Position numbers and translations under genes: made by a program. The notes under the pieces were generated by a model. It did no database searches, was not told the DNA's origin, and was given only the letters and a program-made list of their open reading frames with translations. 64,000 nucleotides of DNA from Perilla frutescens (taxonomy: Eukaryota; Streptophyta; Magnoliopsida; Lamiales; Lamiaceae): the NCBI GenBank assembly GCA_026008535.1, contig BRKX01000002.1, positions 31,921,501 through 31,985,500 of the forward strand, read 5' to 3'. Below are positions 22,313 to 34,145 of the stretch, piece after piece; position 1 is the first letter of the stretch; the number at the start of each line of letters is the position of its first letter.

Positions 22313-24179
22313 TAACCAGTTGCTTGTATCATTAAAGTGTCACCAAAGTAGTTAAACATCAAATTAAAGTTAGACAAACGACGGAAAATATGGATACGAC
22401 AAGCACGTAAAAGCCGTCCCTCGCCACCAATTTCTTCCACAGGAGCATAAATGATAAAAGCCTCTTCCTTAGACCCTCTCATTAAGTCCTGCAAGAAAAT
22501 CAAACAAAATTCACTAGGCCAAAGTAACAAATGTGATTTGTATTCATTTGTGTGGAAATGAAAAAAGAAAACACAATTTACTTAGCGACATATAACGTTT
22601 TAGAGAAATGAACAACAAACAATTTCTTGTGAACTATTTGTATAAATGACATCACATACTCAAAGTTTTAGCCAAGATGCAACCTTACCAGTCCCTTAAG
22701 TGTGATGAAAACTGGCCGGTTGTCTAAAGCATCCAATAGTTTTGGTGAGACACTCTAAAAGGCAGAAAAAAGGTACGGTGAAACATAAGAAATGATGAGC
22801 TGTAGATGAGTTGGTAATACAAATTTTACCTGCAAAACCTCCGTAGCTTTTTTAAGCAGCCCCTCACTCCCTAACTCCAGCATGCGAACAGTGAGGTGCA
22901 AGGATCCTAGTTTATTAAACACGGTCTCATCAATTCCTAACTCTGCGCGTAAAAGATGATCCAATGAATCGGGATGAATCAGTTAACAAATGCTGAATGA
23001 AATTGAGAGTAGGCCTATACATGTAGTTTCTATAATTCCCACCCCAACAAGCAAAAACATATATAAACAATCAAAGAAGTTGCAAACCTGTTGTGATTCT
23101 GTTTTTAAAACGGATAAGTTTCTCAACTAGTCCAGGATAAACCAAAGGAAGTGAAACAAAGTGAGTATAGTTGCGACTCCAACTATTCACAGCCTGTTGG
23201 AGAAAACAGAATTGTTAAATACACAACCATATTGTTTCATTAATAAGCAATGGAATTGAATTTCACATAAATCTTTGGACTTACCAAGCTAGTACATAAA
23301 CATAGTTTTTGGCATTTATCTAAAAAACTTGTGGATTAAACAAAATAATAACAATATAGGTATATTTATGTGAAAATGCCCGTTTTTGGAAAGAATGAGC
23401 TGAGAGAGTAGAGTGGCAATTATCAGTATGAGATGAAAAGTTAAACCAATGCAACCTTAGTTTGTATCTTCTCAGATGCTTGAGTGACACTTTTAGTGGA
23501 GTTGCCTTCAAGAACTGCAATAATACACTAGTCAGAAAACATACATTCACATTCACACGAACACGATTACCCGTTCCACACACGATTCACAATAACCGAT
23601 CACTGTAATGACATGGTAGAATAAGAAACAGAAAGAGTATCTCTCCTATGATTAATGCCATCTCACTGAAACCAAATCCTGCAGGTTCATCTTCACATAT
23701 AGAATACAATATGCGAGATATATGTTCAAATAAGCAGGGGCACAAGTAGGATTTTGTCACTGCAGAGTGAAATCAAATATCACGATTTTAATGATAATTA
23801 AACCTAAATAAGTACATAACACTGTATTTAAGCTTTAAATTAGAAAAAAAAAAGGACAAGCCAAATGTATTTATCGAGTAAAACTGCCGATCCCCTACAA
23901 GTCTTTCTAATCTCACAAATGAAAACCAGAGAACTAGCAAAGTAAGTCACAAAAAATGATCGATCAATCAATCCAATTGAACACCGTCGATCAGATCATG
24001 TTAAACGTCTAAATTAAGCGATAAAATGATTCGGCAGTGTTCCCCTATAATCGAACTATACTAATTATATTGTAGAACTTAATAAAAGCCACAAAAAGAT
24101 TACCCTTTGAGCAAGCTGCAGGCTGTGTGGACACTGCACTTTTTTGAATTTGCCGATCAAGTCCTTTTCCAGCATCCAT
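21580..24179 (-). CDS. ASCC1/LigT-like 2H phosphoesterase, intact nine-exon gene
   Basis: Nine exons join in phase with GT-AG introns: 24179-24104, 23514-23456, 23193-23088, 22942-22830, 22754-22689, 22488-22398, 22192-22128, 21896-21859 and 21766-21580. They give 266 residues without a stop. The product shows NYTHFVSLPL (exon 3) and two HxT motifs of the 2H superfamily, HLT (LGSLHLTVRML, exon 4) and HVT (LHVTLMNAAF, exon 8). It also has FIIYAPVEEIGGEGRLLRAC and FDARGIFEW...EAHLSQR...GYFHCCASIPFP, the typical ASCC1 ending. Animal ASCC1 pairs this domain with a KH domain in the ASC-1 complex; no KH is visible here, as in some short plant homologs. Substrate unknown; LigT-like enzymes act on RNA 2',3'-ends or cyclic phosphodiesters. 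A decayed duplicate lies at 27134-29225. Confidence 0.88.
22242..22312. repeat. (AAT)n microsatellite in intron 6 of the ASCC1-like gene
   Basis: About 23 trinucleotide units make up roughly one third of a 205-bp intron (22193-22397). Confidence 0.9.
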
Positions 24180-24557
24180 ATTCACCAAGTAGAAAGTTTG
24201 CTCTGCAGTACCAAATTCAAATACAGATATATGTGTATATATATTGAATTTTTTTTGTTAAATATACGAAGTGGGTGTGGGTGGATATGGAAAAGTAAAT
24301 CAGTACAGGCTGTTAGTGATGCCATATTATAATTAAGGATACTTTGTTGACTTTGGTAATGTGTATTTGGAGGATTAGGAGTTGCACACGAAAAAGAGGG
24401 AAGGGAATTAAACTTAAGGCAAAGAAGTGGCAACTTCACAACTTCAAAGTTGGGACTTGGCAATCTCTTTAGTGCTTCTTCCTTTTGGCTGATCACAACC
24501 AAAACATAACAGGATATTGATATATAGTTAAGCTTGTAGTTCCTCTAGTCTTGCTCA
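24180..24557. other. Promoter region of the ASCC1-like gene / NLR-A 3' flank
   Basis: Non-coding. Parts (for example TTGTTGAC...GGTAATG around 24345) are also found upstream of the duplicate copy (29390-29420), so the duplication includes the upstream region. Confidence 0.45.
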
Positions 24558-26236
24558 TCAACCATCTTCGAACGCCAATTTGCTGCAATAAAACAACTCA
24601 ATTGTTTGGAGAGTTGGTATCATTCCAAATCCACAATGAATCTCCTTCAAGTATTTTAATTGATAAAGATGAAGGTGCTCAATGCATGGAAGGACAGAGC
24701 TCTCCTCAAATTAGCCTTGGGAAGTGAGCACTTCTGGTAATCCATTGCTCCAAATAAGATTCCTCAATCAGCAAAAATTGAAGCTGAGGGAATCCTCCTT
24801 CATTTGTTTCCCATGTGCTGCCAACAAAAGCATGATCTCTTAGTTTAAGCTCTTGAAAATTAGGCAATGAAGCAACGATTTTCATATCCTTCCAAGGAAC
24901 TTTTTCAATGTCAGAGGAAAAGCAAGGGGGATAATCCTCTGCCGTTCATCAAGAGACCAACTCGTATGTATCTTGAGAATTTCAAGTTTCTGGAAACATA
25001 TAAGATTATGGAGCTCATAATCTCCCCATCCCGTATAGATGAGAGACAGTTTTTTCAGGTTTGGCATCATTTCCAGGGTCTCTCTTGAACAAATAAAACC
25101 TTCTGCTTGAGTAAGCGTTTGCAGATTTTCTAGAGCAACCCTTGCTTTTTCTTTTTCTTGACTGGGTAACACACAACAAAACACGACAAAAAAACATGCC
25201 TTAGCTATTGCATCCTCCAAATCTCCATTGGCAGCTTAAAACGCCCTCATTTATGCTTCCATGTTCGAATGATTAAGGTTTGAAGATTCTCAAGGTTTGA
25301 TATGGCTTGCGGAATACTATGGAACATGAGGTCAACATCAAAGGCAAGGTAGCGTAGATGAAATTGCAGGAATAATTGGTCAGGAAACTCATTCCACCTG
25401 AACAAGAGGTGATCACCCTCTGACAAATCCAGTATTCGGAGCAATTTAAAATATTCTAACCACCGTTGAACACCTCGTTGATTGTACTCCAAACATATTA
25501 TAGTACGGACAGTCGAGCCATTTAAAATTTCAAGCATATCATGAAAATAAGAAACACTTAGGCGACGTTGTCGTTGAAGTTCAATGGACTCGGTTGCCAC
25601 AAGAAACTTGGTATCATGAAGCAAAAAAAAAAAATCTAGCTGAGCTTGTCTCGTGCAGAAATACCAAATGAGATTATGGATCTTCACTCTCTTCATCCTG
25701 CCATTATACCTGTTCCTCTTGCTCACCGAAACTAGACTTCTCTTCGCAAAGTCTTTCAAATACTCTTCTCCCGTCTCTGCACTTTCATTCAGAAAACCCT
25801 CAGCTACCCATAGTTTTATGAGTTTGGAGACACGTATCTCGTGATCTTCTGGAAACATTGCCAAATATAAGAAACAGGGTCTCAAATGGTGAGGCAAGTA
25901 TGCGTAACGCAAATGGAGTATGTGAAGAATATGCTCATTATCTTGGAAGTTAATGGCAGTCATAGCGTTTTCCGCAATGTCCTCCCACTGAGCTTGAGTC
26001 TGATCAGCAGCAAGAATTCCAGAAAGCACCTGAATAGCTAGTGGGACCCCTCTGCAGATTCTTGCAATCATCTTTCCCATGTACTCCAATTTAGGAGGAC
26101 ATAGTTGAAGTAGATTCCAGCTTTGATCCTCATCCATGGAGCACATCTGATGAACACGGCAATAGCACCCGACAGAAGCAGTAGCCATGTGGTTATCAAT
26201 ATTTGACTTCCATTAAGATTACGAGGAATCTTAGGC
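24558..26236 (-). pseudogene. NLR-A: R1-type NB-LRR pseudogene lacking its 5' half
   Basis: The minus-strand frame 26188-25247 begins at an internal ATG, not a true start. Just upstream, 26236-26190 still shows the RNBS-B block NGSQILITT in another frame. It contains the GLPLA equivalent RGVPLAIQVLSGILA, RNBS-D (PCFLYLAMFPED), an MHD-like HNLIWYFC, and the start of the LRR (LRILDLSEGD...LENLQTLIIRTW). LRR sequence continues to about 24558, where it ends CSKLAFEDG and a stop. A stop near 25210 and at least two frame changes break it. The coiled-coil, P-loop and kinase-2 parts are absent. Such receptors detect pathogen effectors; this copy cannot. It is the empty-site reference for both insertions in NLR-C. 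Confidence 0.88.
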
Positions 26237-27133
26237 TCCAACTATAATTTTGTGGTATTGTGTAAAAATTAGCGTGAGTTTATTGAAAAATGGCGTGAAT
26301 TTTTTATTGGTAAAGCTTTGTTGGTTCTTACATTAAACGCATGCAATTACAATTCACCTATTTAAATCATAAATCCTAATTTTTTATTTTTTTTAAAAAA
26401 ACTACCACAAATTTCTCATTTAATAAATAAGAAAAGAAATGAGAATTCTTCAAATAAGACAAAAAGGACAGGATTTTTACACCACTTTTTAAATAGAATA
26501 GTATGACTTATCAACCTTGGCTAAAAAAACATTTGCTATCTTGAATTTGACTACTTTAATTTTTCACCCTTTTTTTTATTAATTAATTTTTAATTGATAA
26601 TTTATTATTATGATTAATTATTTTAAAAATTAATTTTATAAGTTTTTATAATTTATTTATTTTTTTATAAATATTGACTATGATTATTTATATTATAATT
26701 AAGTATTATTTTATAATAAATATTATTAAAATCACGGTGAAAATTAGAGTGAAATACAGAGAATTTGATTGTCCAACAAAATACACACTACACAATCCAA
26801 CTTTAAAAAAAAGTACTGTATATGTTTGGTTGATGTTTTTATTTGTTTTCTGCTCTAAGTTGATTGTCCACGTTCTATATTCGACAACTCATTATGTCAT
26901 GACAAACTTTGTCGACATCATTAATTCTTTCCAACATTAAAGTATTTGTCTTTTGAAAAAACTAATTAATAAATAAACCAGACATATAAAACAGCAAATC
27001 ATACAAGTTCTGTTAATGAAAGGAGACGTACACAAGACTCTGGCTACGCATTTACAATAGAGGTAAATTTAAGCACCAGAATAATAGTACAGATTACAGA
27101 GTATGGTAAATTTGGTTGGTAAGTAAATTGAAG
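26237..27133. other. AT-rich spacer between duplicated units
   Basis: No gene is seen. Homology to NLR genes stops abruptly at about 26236; the following sequence is very AT-rich with ATTA-type low complexity. Confidence 0.45.
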
Positions 27134-29225
27134 TCAAAAGTGGATTGAAGCACAGCAATGGAAGTAGCCATTCTTATCGAACTTGCCCCTTTGAGAAAGA
27201 TGAGCTTCGCGTATAGCACACTCGCCCCATTCCTCACTACAATACAGTTCAAAAATACCTCTACCATCAATCGGCTCTGTCTTATCACTTCTCTTCTCTC
27301 TGAAAAAAAATGGTGACTTTCAATATATCCAATTAAGAGTCGATCAACAGATTTGCCAGAACGTCACAAATCTATGAAAAAACGAACAAAAGTAGAGGAT
27401 ACGCGTCACCTTCTCTTGAAAGCCGCATTCATAAGGGTCGCATGCAGCTGCATCAAACCGGAAGAAGATTGCAGATATATTGTTATAATTAAGGATCATC
27501 GAGGCTTATAGTTATAATAATTAAACTGATCAATTTTATGTTATTTAAGAAAAAAAAGAAAAGTTACCGTCAACTCATAATCAGCATCTTTTTCAACCAG
27601 CGCCTTAGTGATGACTGATGACTTCTAAGAACGCTCAAGAAAACCAGAAAACAATTCTTCAAGCTAAGCAATCAACACATGCATAATATTAATTTATTAA
27701 TAATAAACCAGTAGATTATATATATACGGATACTACAAGCTCGTAAAAGTCGTCCCTGGCCACCAATTTCTTCCACAGGAGCATAAATGACATAAGCCTT
27801 TTCCTTATACCCTCTCATGCACTCCTGCAATAAAAATCGAACAAAAAACAACACAATGCAAAGATACAGCCACCACCAATACGTACTGAGCAGCATATAT
27901 AATGTTTCATTAACAGATCATGAATCCTTACCAGTCCCTTAAGTCTAATCAAAATTGGCCGGTTCTCTAAAGCATCCTTTACTTTCGACGAGACACTCTA
28001 GAATGCAGGAAAAAATAAATAAAAAATAAGCACTGATCAGCTGTATTATATGAGTTGGTTATACAAATTAAATTTTACCTGCAAGACCTTTGTAGCAGCA
28101 TTCGAACAGTTAGGTGCAAGGATTTAGGTTTATTAAACATGGACTCATCAAATCCTAACTCTGCTTGTAAAAGATGAAACAGTTGATATATACATGCTGA
28201 GTGAAAGGCTAATTAAAAACTTAAAAACATAACGAATCAAAGAAAGTTGTCTGATGACCTTTTGTTATTCTGTTTCGAAAATTGTCAAGATTGCTAACTA
28301 GTCCAGGATCAGACAAAGGAAGTGAAATGAAGTGAGTATAGTTGTGATTCCCACTATTGACAGCCTGCTATTAAATTTAGATATCAAAGCAAATGAAAAT
28401 GTCAATACAAAAGTTAACCTCCATATATGGTTTAAGTTCACATAACTTAGAACTGCATATATTTTAGCTGTATTTCATAAGTAAGGCTTTGGCAATTATC
28501 TAAAAACCTCATCAATTAATACAACCTTAGATTGTTTCTTCTCAGATGCTTGAGTAATACTTTTGGCGGAGTTGCCTTCAAGGACTGCAACAATACACTA
28601 GTCAGAAAAGATACATTCACACGAACACCATTACTTATTCCATACACGATTCACATCAATTGATCACTGAAAGGACATGGTAGATCAAGAACCAAGTCTA
28701 ATAATTCCCACCCCAAGTCCTACCCCTTGGTTTCAAATCAAATATACAATACTATATGCTCAGATGTTCAAATAAGTAGGATTTTGTCACTTGCAGCTAG
28801 AGCCAAATCAAATATCAAGATTTTCATGATCAACTTATAAATTAAGTTCATAATTAAATTAGAAAAATAAGAAAAGATTAATCCATTTGTAGAGTAGAAA
28901 CAAAGAACCTCTACAAGTCTTTCTAATCCGTCAGATCAAAAATAGAGAACTAGAAAAGTAAGAAAATCATCCATCCATCAATCAATCAATCCAATTGAAT
29001 AGCGTTGATCAGAGATCATGTTGAACGGCTAAATTAAGCAGGCTAGGATAAAATAAATTCAGCAGTGTTCAACAAAATCATTACAATCATCTAACTATAA
29101 AATTGTATCGTCCAATTAACATAATAAAAGCCACAAAAAGATTAATTACCCTTAGAGGAAGCTGCAGGCTGTGTGGACACTGCACTTTTTCGATTTTGCC
29201 GGTCAATTCCTTTTCCAGCATCCAT
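27134..29225 (-). pseudogene. Duplicate ASCC1/LigT-like gene, decayed
   Basis: All nine exons of the neighbouring intact gene can be recognised in order: 29225-29150, 28584-28526, 28364-28259, then exons near 28166-28080, 27997-27932, 27826-27736, 27628-27570, 27448-27411 and 27299-27134. Exon 4 lacks about 31 bases after HLTVRML, shifting the frame. Exon 7 has a GTCATCAGTCATCA expansion that brings in a stop. The last exon ends early at CASIHF. The HxT motifs (HLT and HAT) survive. Splice sites of exons 1-3 remain intact, so transcripts are possible, but no complete protein. Confidence 0.82.
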
Positions 29226-29689
29226 ATTCACCAACTAGAAAGTTTACTCTGCAATACCAAATTCAAATACACATGTATGTATATGTATATATATTTTGAA
29301 TTTTTTTGTTAAACATATATACAAAGTGGTGGGTATGTAAATAAAGTCAATCAATACACGCTGTTAGTCATGCTATAGTATAATTAAGGATATTTTGTTG
29401 ACGTAGTTTGGTAATGACGATGTATTTAAAGTATTAGTTGGGTTGGGACTCCTATTTCGTTCTTTTTGCCTTTGTTTCTTTTTTCTTTTTAGAATAAAGA
29501 AACATAAGATAAGATTGATCAAAGTGTTGCAATGAAGAATTCGGTAATACTACTATATACAGAATTATTACATATACTAGAATTCCGTTGATCATACATA
29601 ATCAAACAGCACTTAAAATTACATCATCATCAACAACATTAATGGCGAGAAACTTTGAAAAAAACAAAATTACCAATAGGCTATCAAAT
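29226..29689. other. Upstream flank of the decayed ASCC1-like copy
   Basis: Non-coding sequence, partly homologous to 24180-24557 over the first ~200 bases; the remainder is unique AT-rich sequence. Confidence 0.4.
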
Positions 29690-30314
29690 ATCCTAGAATA
29701 ATTGCGAGAAAATAGTCTACACGAGCTTGTCTTATCCACATCTGCCACACCATATCATAGATGTTCAAATTCTTGATTTTGACATTTGACTCTCTTATTG
29801 GGATTCAGGTGAACGGTCTCACACAAAACTCCTCCACAGTCAATAACAAACTCGACGTTTTCCGCAATATTCTCCCACGCAGCTTCAGTATGATCAACAG
29901 CTAGAATTCTTGAAACCACATCAATGGCAAGTGGGAGCCCTCTGCAGCTTCCCGCAATCATCTTTCCGATGCACTCCAATTCAGGAGGGCAATGATCCCT
30001 TTTAAATGTTTTCTTTCGAAGCATATTCCAACTTTGATCCGCATTCATCAAACGCATATAATGAATGCGGCTATAAAACCCCACACAACAAGCCACATCT
30101 AATACTCTTGAGGTTATCAATACCCGACTTCCATTAAATTCAACGGGAATCTTATCCTTTAACCACTCCCAACAATGGGAGTGCTCTCTAGCGCAGATGA
30201 TCCTCCACGGAGTTGATCGATTATTTCCAGTAACTCATCGCTGACGTCATCCACAACCTTCTCTGTTGCTCTTTCAGGCTTATTACAATGGAACTTAGAT
30301 CCAAAATAGGCCAT
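29690..30314 (-). pseudogene. NLR-B: internally deleted R1-type NLR
   Basis: The start MAYFGSKFHCNKPERATEK is at 30314, with a TATA-like element near 30450. It leads into DELLEIIDQLRGGSSALE and TPIVG, the lead-in to the P-loop. The P-loop itself and kinase 2 are missing. The sequence jumps within GTTGGGAGTGG to WLKDKIPVEFNGSRVLITS (RNBS-B), then to RGLPLAIDVVSRILA. It jumps again to a region near 29760-29700 that reads IYDMVWQMWIRQARVDYF, equivalent to the MHD block. Frame changes accompany the jumps. No LRR follows before the decayed ASCC1-like copy. This is a deletion remnant, not a functional receptor. Confidence 0.8.
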
Positions 30315-31800
30315 TTCTTTCTTAATTTGGACACAGAAATTATATGAGTGAAATGAAGAACAAAAACACAGAGCTAGGCTTTCGAGGGTGGAAATCAATT
30401 TAGAAAGAGACTTGACTAAATAATATGGGCGAAGGTCATGTATTTCCCATTTATAAAAGAAAAAATTAAAAGTCATCTATTTTCGTTCGAAATTTCCTTT
30501 TTACGCGTTGGCGTTACATTATTTAGATTAACCCTCATAATCTAATAAAGTTGACTAAATTTGTGCAAACCGGCCACAAAAATATCATGGGGGGTGAATT
30601 CTTTCATTCTTCGCAATTAAAAAAAAATCAATTTTAATTTTTTTGATAACCAAAAATTATAAAATTAAAATAGAGCGAAAAAAATAAAAATAAAAAGAAG
30701 TTAAGAATGGACCCAATTAAGAAAGAAAAAGGAAAACACTTGGACAATCCCACGAAACTTTCAAAGTCAATAAAAAAATGTAAACAGAAGAAAATTATGG
30801 ACCATCCCATCGTGAACGTAGTCACGCGGAAAAGAGAAGTAGAAGAGAAATAGTCGCCTGAGCGGAATAAATAATTTCATTAATGAAAGAAGAGGAAATT
30901 GTTATGGTTTTGACAAGTATTGTTAATTTATTATGCATATATAAATATCTATGCTTTTTCAAATAAAAAAATCCGAAAACCCCCGGCCCATGAATGCTTC
31001 AAAGTTCAAGCTTTAACAAACTAGAAATTCTCCGTGTGGTACATATATATCTGCAATTTCCTTTTGAGAGACTATGAGTGTAATAGGAGCATCCGTCGAT
31101 TGGATCAATTCCGGCTTATCAGAATAGAAATCATCTAGCACAATAAAATGAATTGAGTATTCTTCTCAAAAGCTTTACTTAGATGCCATCTCGATTTTAA
31201 GAGATAGAATTAATCGATCTCCTGCCTTAGGGTTTCTTTCAAAAGTTAGTTGTTTTTTTTTAATAGACTTTACTGTTTTGGTCTTGACTCGATCTTAATA
31301 CTGCATTATTTATTTTTATATATACGCATGATCCAAGTCTTAATAGGCGTTATGTCGAGCTAACATCAATCGGATCTAAACTTGATGATCCAACAATTAC
31401 TTAATTACTTTCGATCCTCTTTGGTCCATTAATCGGTCAAATTAAATTATTCCGTCTATATAAATTGACCATAATTAAATGAATCGATTGAGTTGCAAAC
31501 TCCGTTCAAAGTCATATACAATGATATATTTCCAATTTTTCAGACCGATTGGATTCCTAATTGTCTTAATCATTAACATTAGGTCTAAATGTCTAATTAA
31601 CCGATCGATACTGTCAATAGATTTACCTCTGTCATTTAATCAGCAATATTAGCCCATCAGGTGGATTCGTTGGTGGAGTGTTGGATTCTATTAAAAAAAA
31701 AGATACTCATTGCTATTCCAAAAGACCAAAAGTGCTTTAAAGGCGAAAGAACTGAACATTTAATTTGTAATTAAACAGATGAAACATTTGTTTAACTTGT
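30315..31800. other. Intergenic region upstream of NLR-B and downstream of the DOG1-like gene
   Basis: No gene is seen. The part next to 30314 is the former NLR-B promoter. The rest is AT-rich, with short polyA and polyT runs. Confidence 0.45.
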
Positions 31801-32592
31801 TCATGCAACAGCTTGGCTACTCGCTTCTCTCTCTTCTTTCTCTCTCCCCCAGTCACGCAGACTGAGTTGCAGCTCCGCGGCCGCGATCAAGAAATGAACG
31901 GCCTGCATCGGAGTCAAGATGTCGACAACAGCCTTGATTGTTCCCAGCCTCAGATCATCAGCGCTCTGCAAAATCTTATGGAATCCTTCCTCCTTCAATT
32001 TCAGAGTGGATTTAATCCGACCAGTAGCAAAGCTAGTGTCATCCCCTTCAACTCGACTCGACTCATTTACACTATGGCTCAGCTCCACCATCTCCGAGTC
32101 CGCCACTCTCTCTTGCTGCTTCGCCAACTTTTCACTTATCTTCCTCTCTTCCACGATCGCCCTCCTCTGCAGCGTGTCGATGAGGTGGACTTGTTCCGAC
32201 GACAGATCGCCCAAATCAACAGGGGAGGCGGCGGCGCCGCTCTCCGCGGCTGAGAACTTGGCCTCGAACTGGAGGCCGGACTTGGAGTAGAGAAGGTGGA
32301 AGGCGGTGGTGGGCCGCCACCCCCCCACCCAGATGAAGGCATCCTCTAAGGAACTGGTCCACGGCGGCGACAGCAGAAGAAGAACGTCGGCTTTGGCGCA
32401 TTTCGATTTGGTCTTGTAATATTTTTCGTAGTGAGCAACGACACCAGCAACTAAAACAGACAAAGACGATGAATCTGTTTGAGGTTGTTGTGAATTATTG
32501 GATGCGAAGACGAGGTTGTCGAGCTGTTGCTTTTGCTCGTCTTTCCACTCTCTGTAGAATTCTTCGAAGTTATCTGGCGTTTCATTTCCCAT
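31801..32592 (-). CDS. DOG1-like (seed dormancy/TGA-type DOG1 domain) protein
   Basis: A single-exon frame of 263 residues. The DOG1 domain covers most of it: FEEFYREWKDEQKQQLDNL at the N-terminus, VVAHYEKYYKTKS, then LLLLSPPWTSSLEDAFIWVG, GWRPTTAFHLLYSKSGLQ, and DLGDLSSEQVHLIDTLQRR. A heptad-like helix (EERKISEKLAKQQERVADSEM) follows, and a C-terminal helix with LTPMQAVHFLIAAAEL. This is the full family layout and length (DOG1-like proteins are about 240-300 residues). DOG1 domains also occur in TGA bZIP factors, but no bZIP is present. DOG1 promotes seed dormancy with PP2C partners and binds haem; whether this paralog does so is not known. A TATA element lies about 50 bases upstream. Confidence 0.92.
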   Translation of the reverse strand: MGNETPDNFEEFYREWKDEQKQQLDNLVFASNNSQQPQTDSSSLSVLVAGVVAHYEKYYKTKSKCAKADVLLLLSPPWTSSLEDAFIWVGGWRPTTAFHLLYSKSGLQFEAKFSAAESGAAASPVDLGDLSSEQVHLIDTLQRRAIVEERKISEKLAKQQERVADSEMVELSHSVNESSRVEGDDTSFATGRIKSTLKLKEEGFHKILQSADDLRLGTIKAVVDILTPMQAVHFLIAAAELQLSLRDWGREKEEREASSQAVA

Positions 32593-32640
32593 GTTTCTTT
32601 CTTTGAAAATTATATTGAAGGAGAATTAAAAAAAAAGAGT

Positions 32641-32649
32641 CATTTATAG
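32641..32649 (-). promoter_or_regulatory. TATA box of the DOG1-like gene
   Basis: CTATAAATG on the minus strand, about 50 bases before the ATG at 32592. Confidence 0.6.
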
Positions 32650-32905
32650 GCAGATAAGTATTACACACATACATCAGATACATAAAATAAAATAAAATTA
32701 TATGTTCTGCTTTATATAATTGGAGTAGCACGTTCTTGCGTATGCACAGATACAAACGACAAAGCTATATATTCATCCTATGTATTGTTTGTTTCCCCTT
32801 ATTGTGATCAGTCCATAAATAATCAAATATGCCCTGGCTCATTTTATTTTATCTGTTGTACAATTTTATTGTTTTAATTAATATTTATGGAGTTGATATA
32901 TAATA

Positions 32906-32959
<54 letters not shown>

Positions 32960-33259
32960 GTATAGTATATATCTAATGTTAAATTAGTATGTAAAATAAA
33001 ACTGTATAGTTAATAGTTATATCTACTTAAACAGTTGATTTGAAATGCTTTTTGGGACCTCATATATTTAAAATATTATACTTCTCGTAGTTCTTACATA
33101 TAAGTATTCTATATAAAATTATATTTTAAATTTGTACTATTCCTTCTAATGGAGAAGGAGAAATTAATTTCTACTTTTCCTTCTATGTTTAAATTTATAA
33201 ATTGATTTCTATGTTTAAAATAGAAATTAAGCAAATATTTTATTGCTATATATATATAT

Positions 33260-33327
<68 letters not shown>

Positions 33328-34140
33328 AATTGGACGATAAATGCAACGGACTAAGATTGGACACGTAACTACGTAAGGTGCATGTTTGTGGTAGATAGAG
33401 TTGGATTTCTAGTTTCGATGGTTTGTTCACTATCATTTACGATGAATTTATGCTCCAATTATATCTCTCTCATGCACAAGTACGTGATCCGGTAAAACAA
33501 CTTTATTAGGTTTTCCAATAAACAAATGTTACATTTCCTATTTTTTTGAGTATTAAAAACTGATAAATATAAAATCATGATATCATGAACGATGGATGCA
33601 CTATATATAAGTGTGAGGTGAATAAATGATATACGATTATACGACTATATATATATATATTTTGGCAAAACATATTCTTAAATTCCTATATTTTTATATT
33701 TTGTTTTGATAGGTCTTTGTATAATTTTTTTAGTTTAGTAGATCCTTCTACATTTGCAATACATTTTCTCGAGTCCCCGCACCTTTTAGTTTTATTTCAA
33801 GAGATCCCTACACAATTGTTTGTTTTAATAGGTCTTTTTTACTTCTATATTTGTTATCATTAGTTCCTTTCAGAATAAATACGGTTATATTAACAAAGTT
33901 TACAAATTTATTTTTCTAAAATTTATACAATCAAAATTCTCTAAAATGTCATTTTATTTTTTATATATAACGCTCAATAGTGATAATCATAGTTTCGTGA
34001 GGTTGATTTTAATTAACTAAGTTATTATTAATCAAATCGTCATTTTTTTTAATATTTTAATTCATCACCAATCAATAAATACGAAACATATCCAATTCAA
34101 GATTAATTGAATTGGTCAATTTGGTAAATGAATGAGATGG
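32650..34140. other. Intergenic region with microsatellites and a transposon-end fragment
   Basis: It holds the DOG1-like promoter, an (ATT)n repeat (32907-32958) and a (GA)n repeat (33263-33321). At 33690-33850 there are repeated TTTTGATAGGTCTTTGTAT-type motifs related to the inverted ends of the element at 48732-50435, so it is probably a partial copy. No gene is seen. Confidence 0.5.
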
Positions 34141-34145
34141 AGCTG

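Noticed and set aside
31813..32290. Plus-strand frames across the DOG1-like gene
   Set aside because: Antisense shadows; the minus strand carries the conserved DOG1 domain over its whole length.
33263..33321. GA repeat giving a long Ser-Leu frame
   Set aside because: Microsatellite translation, not a gene.
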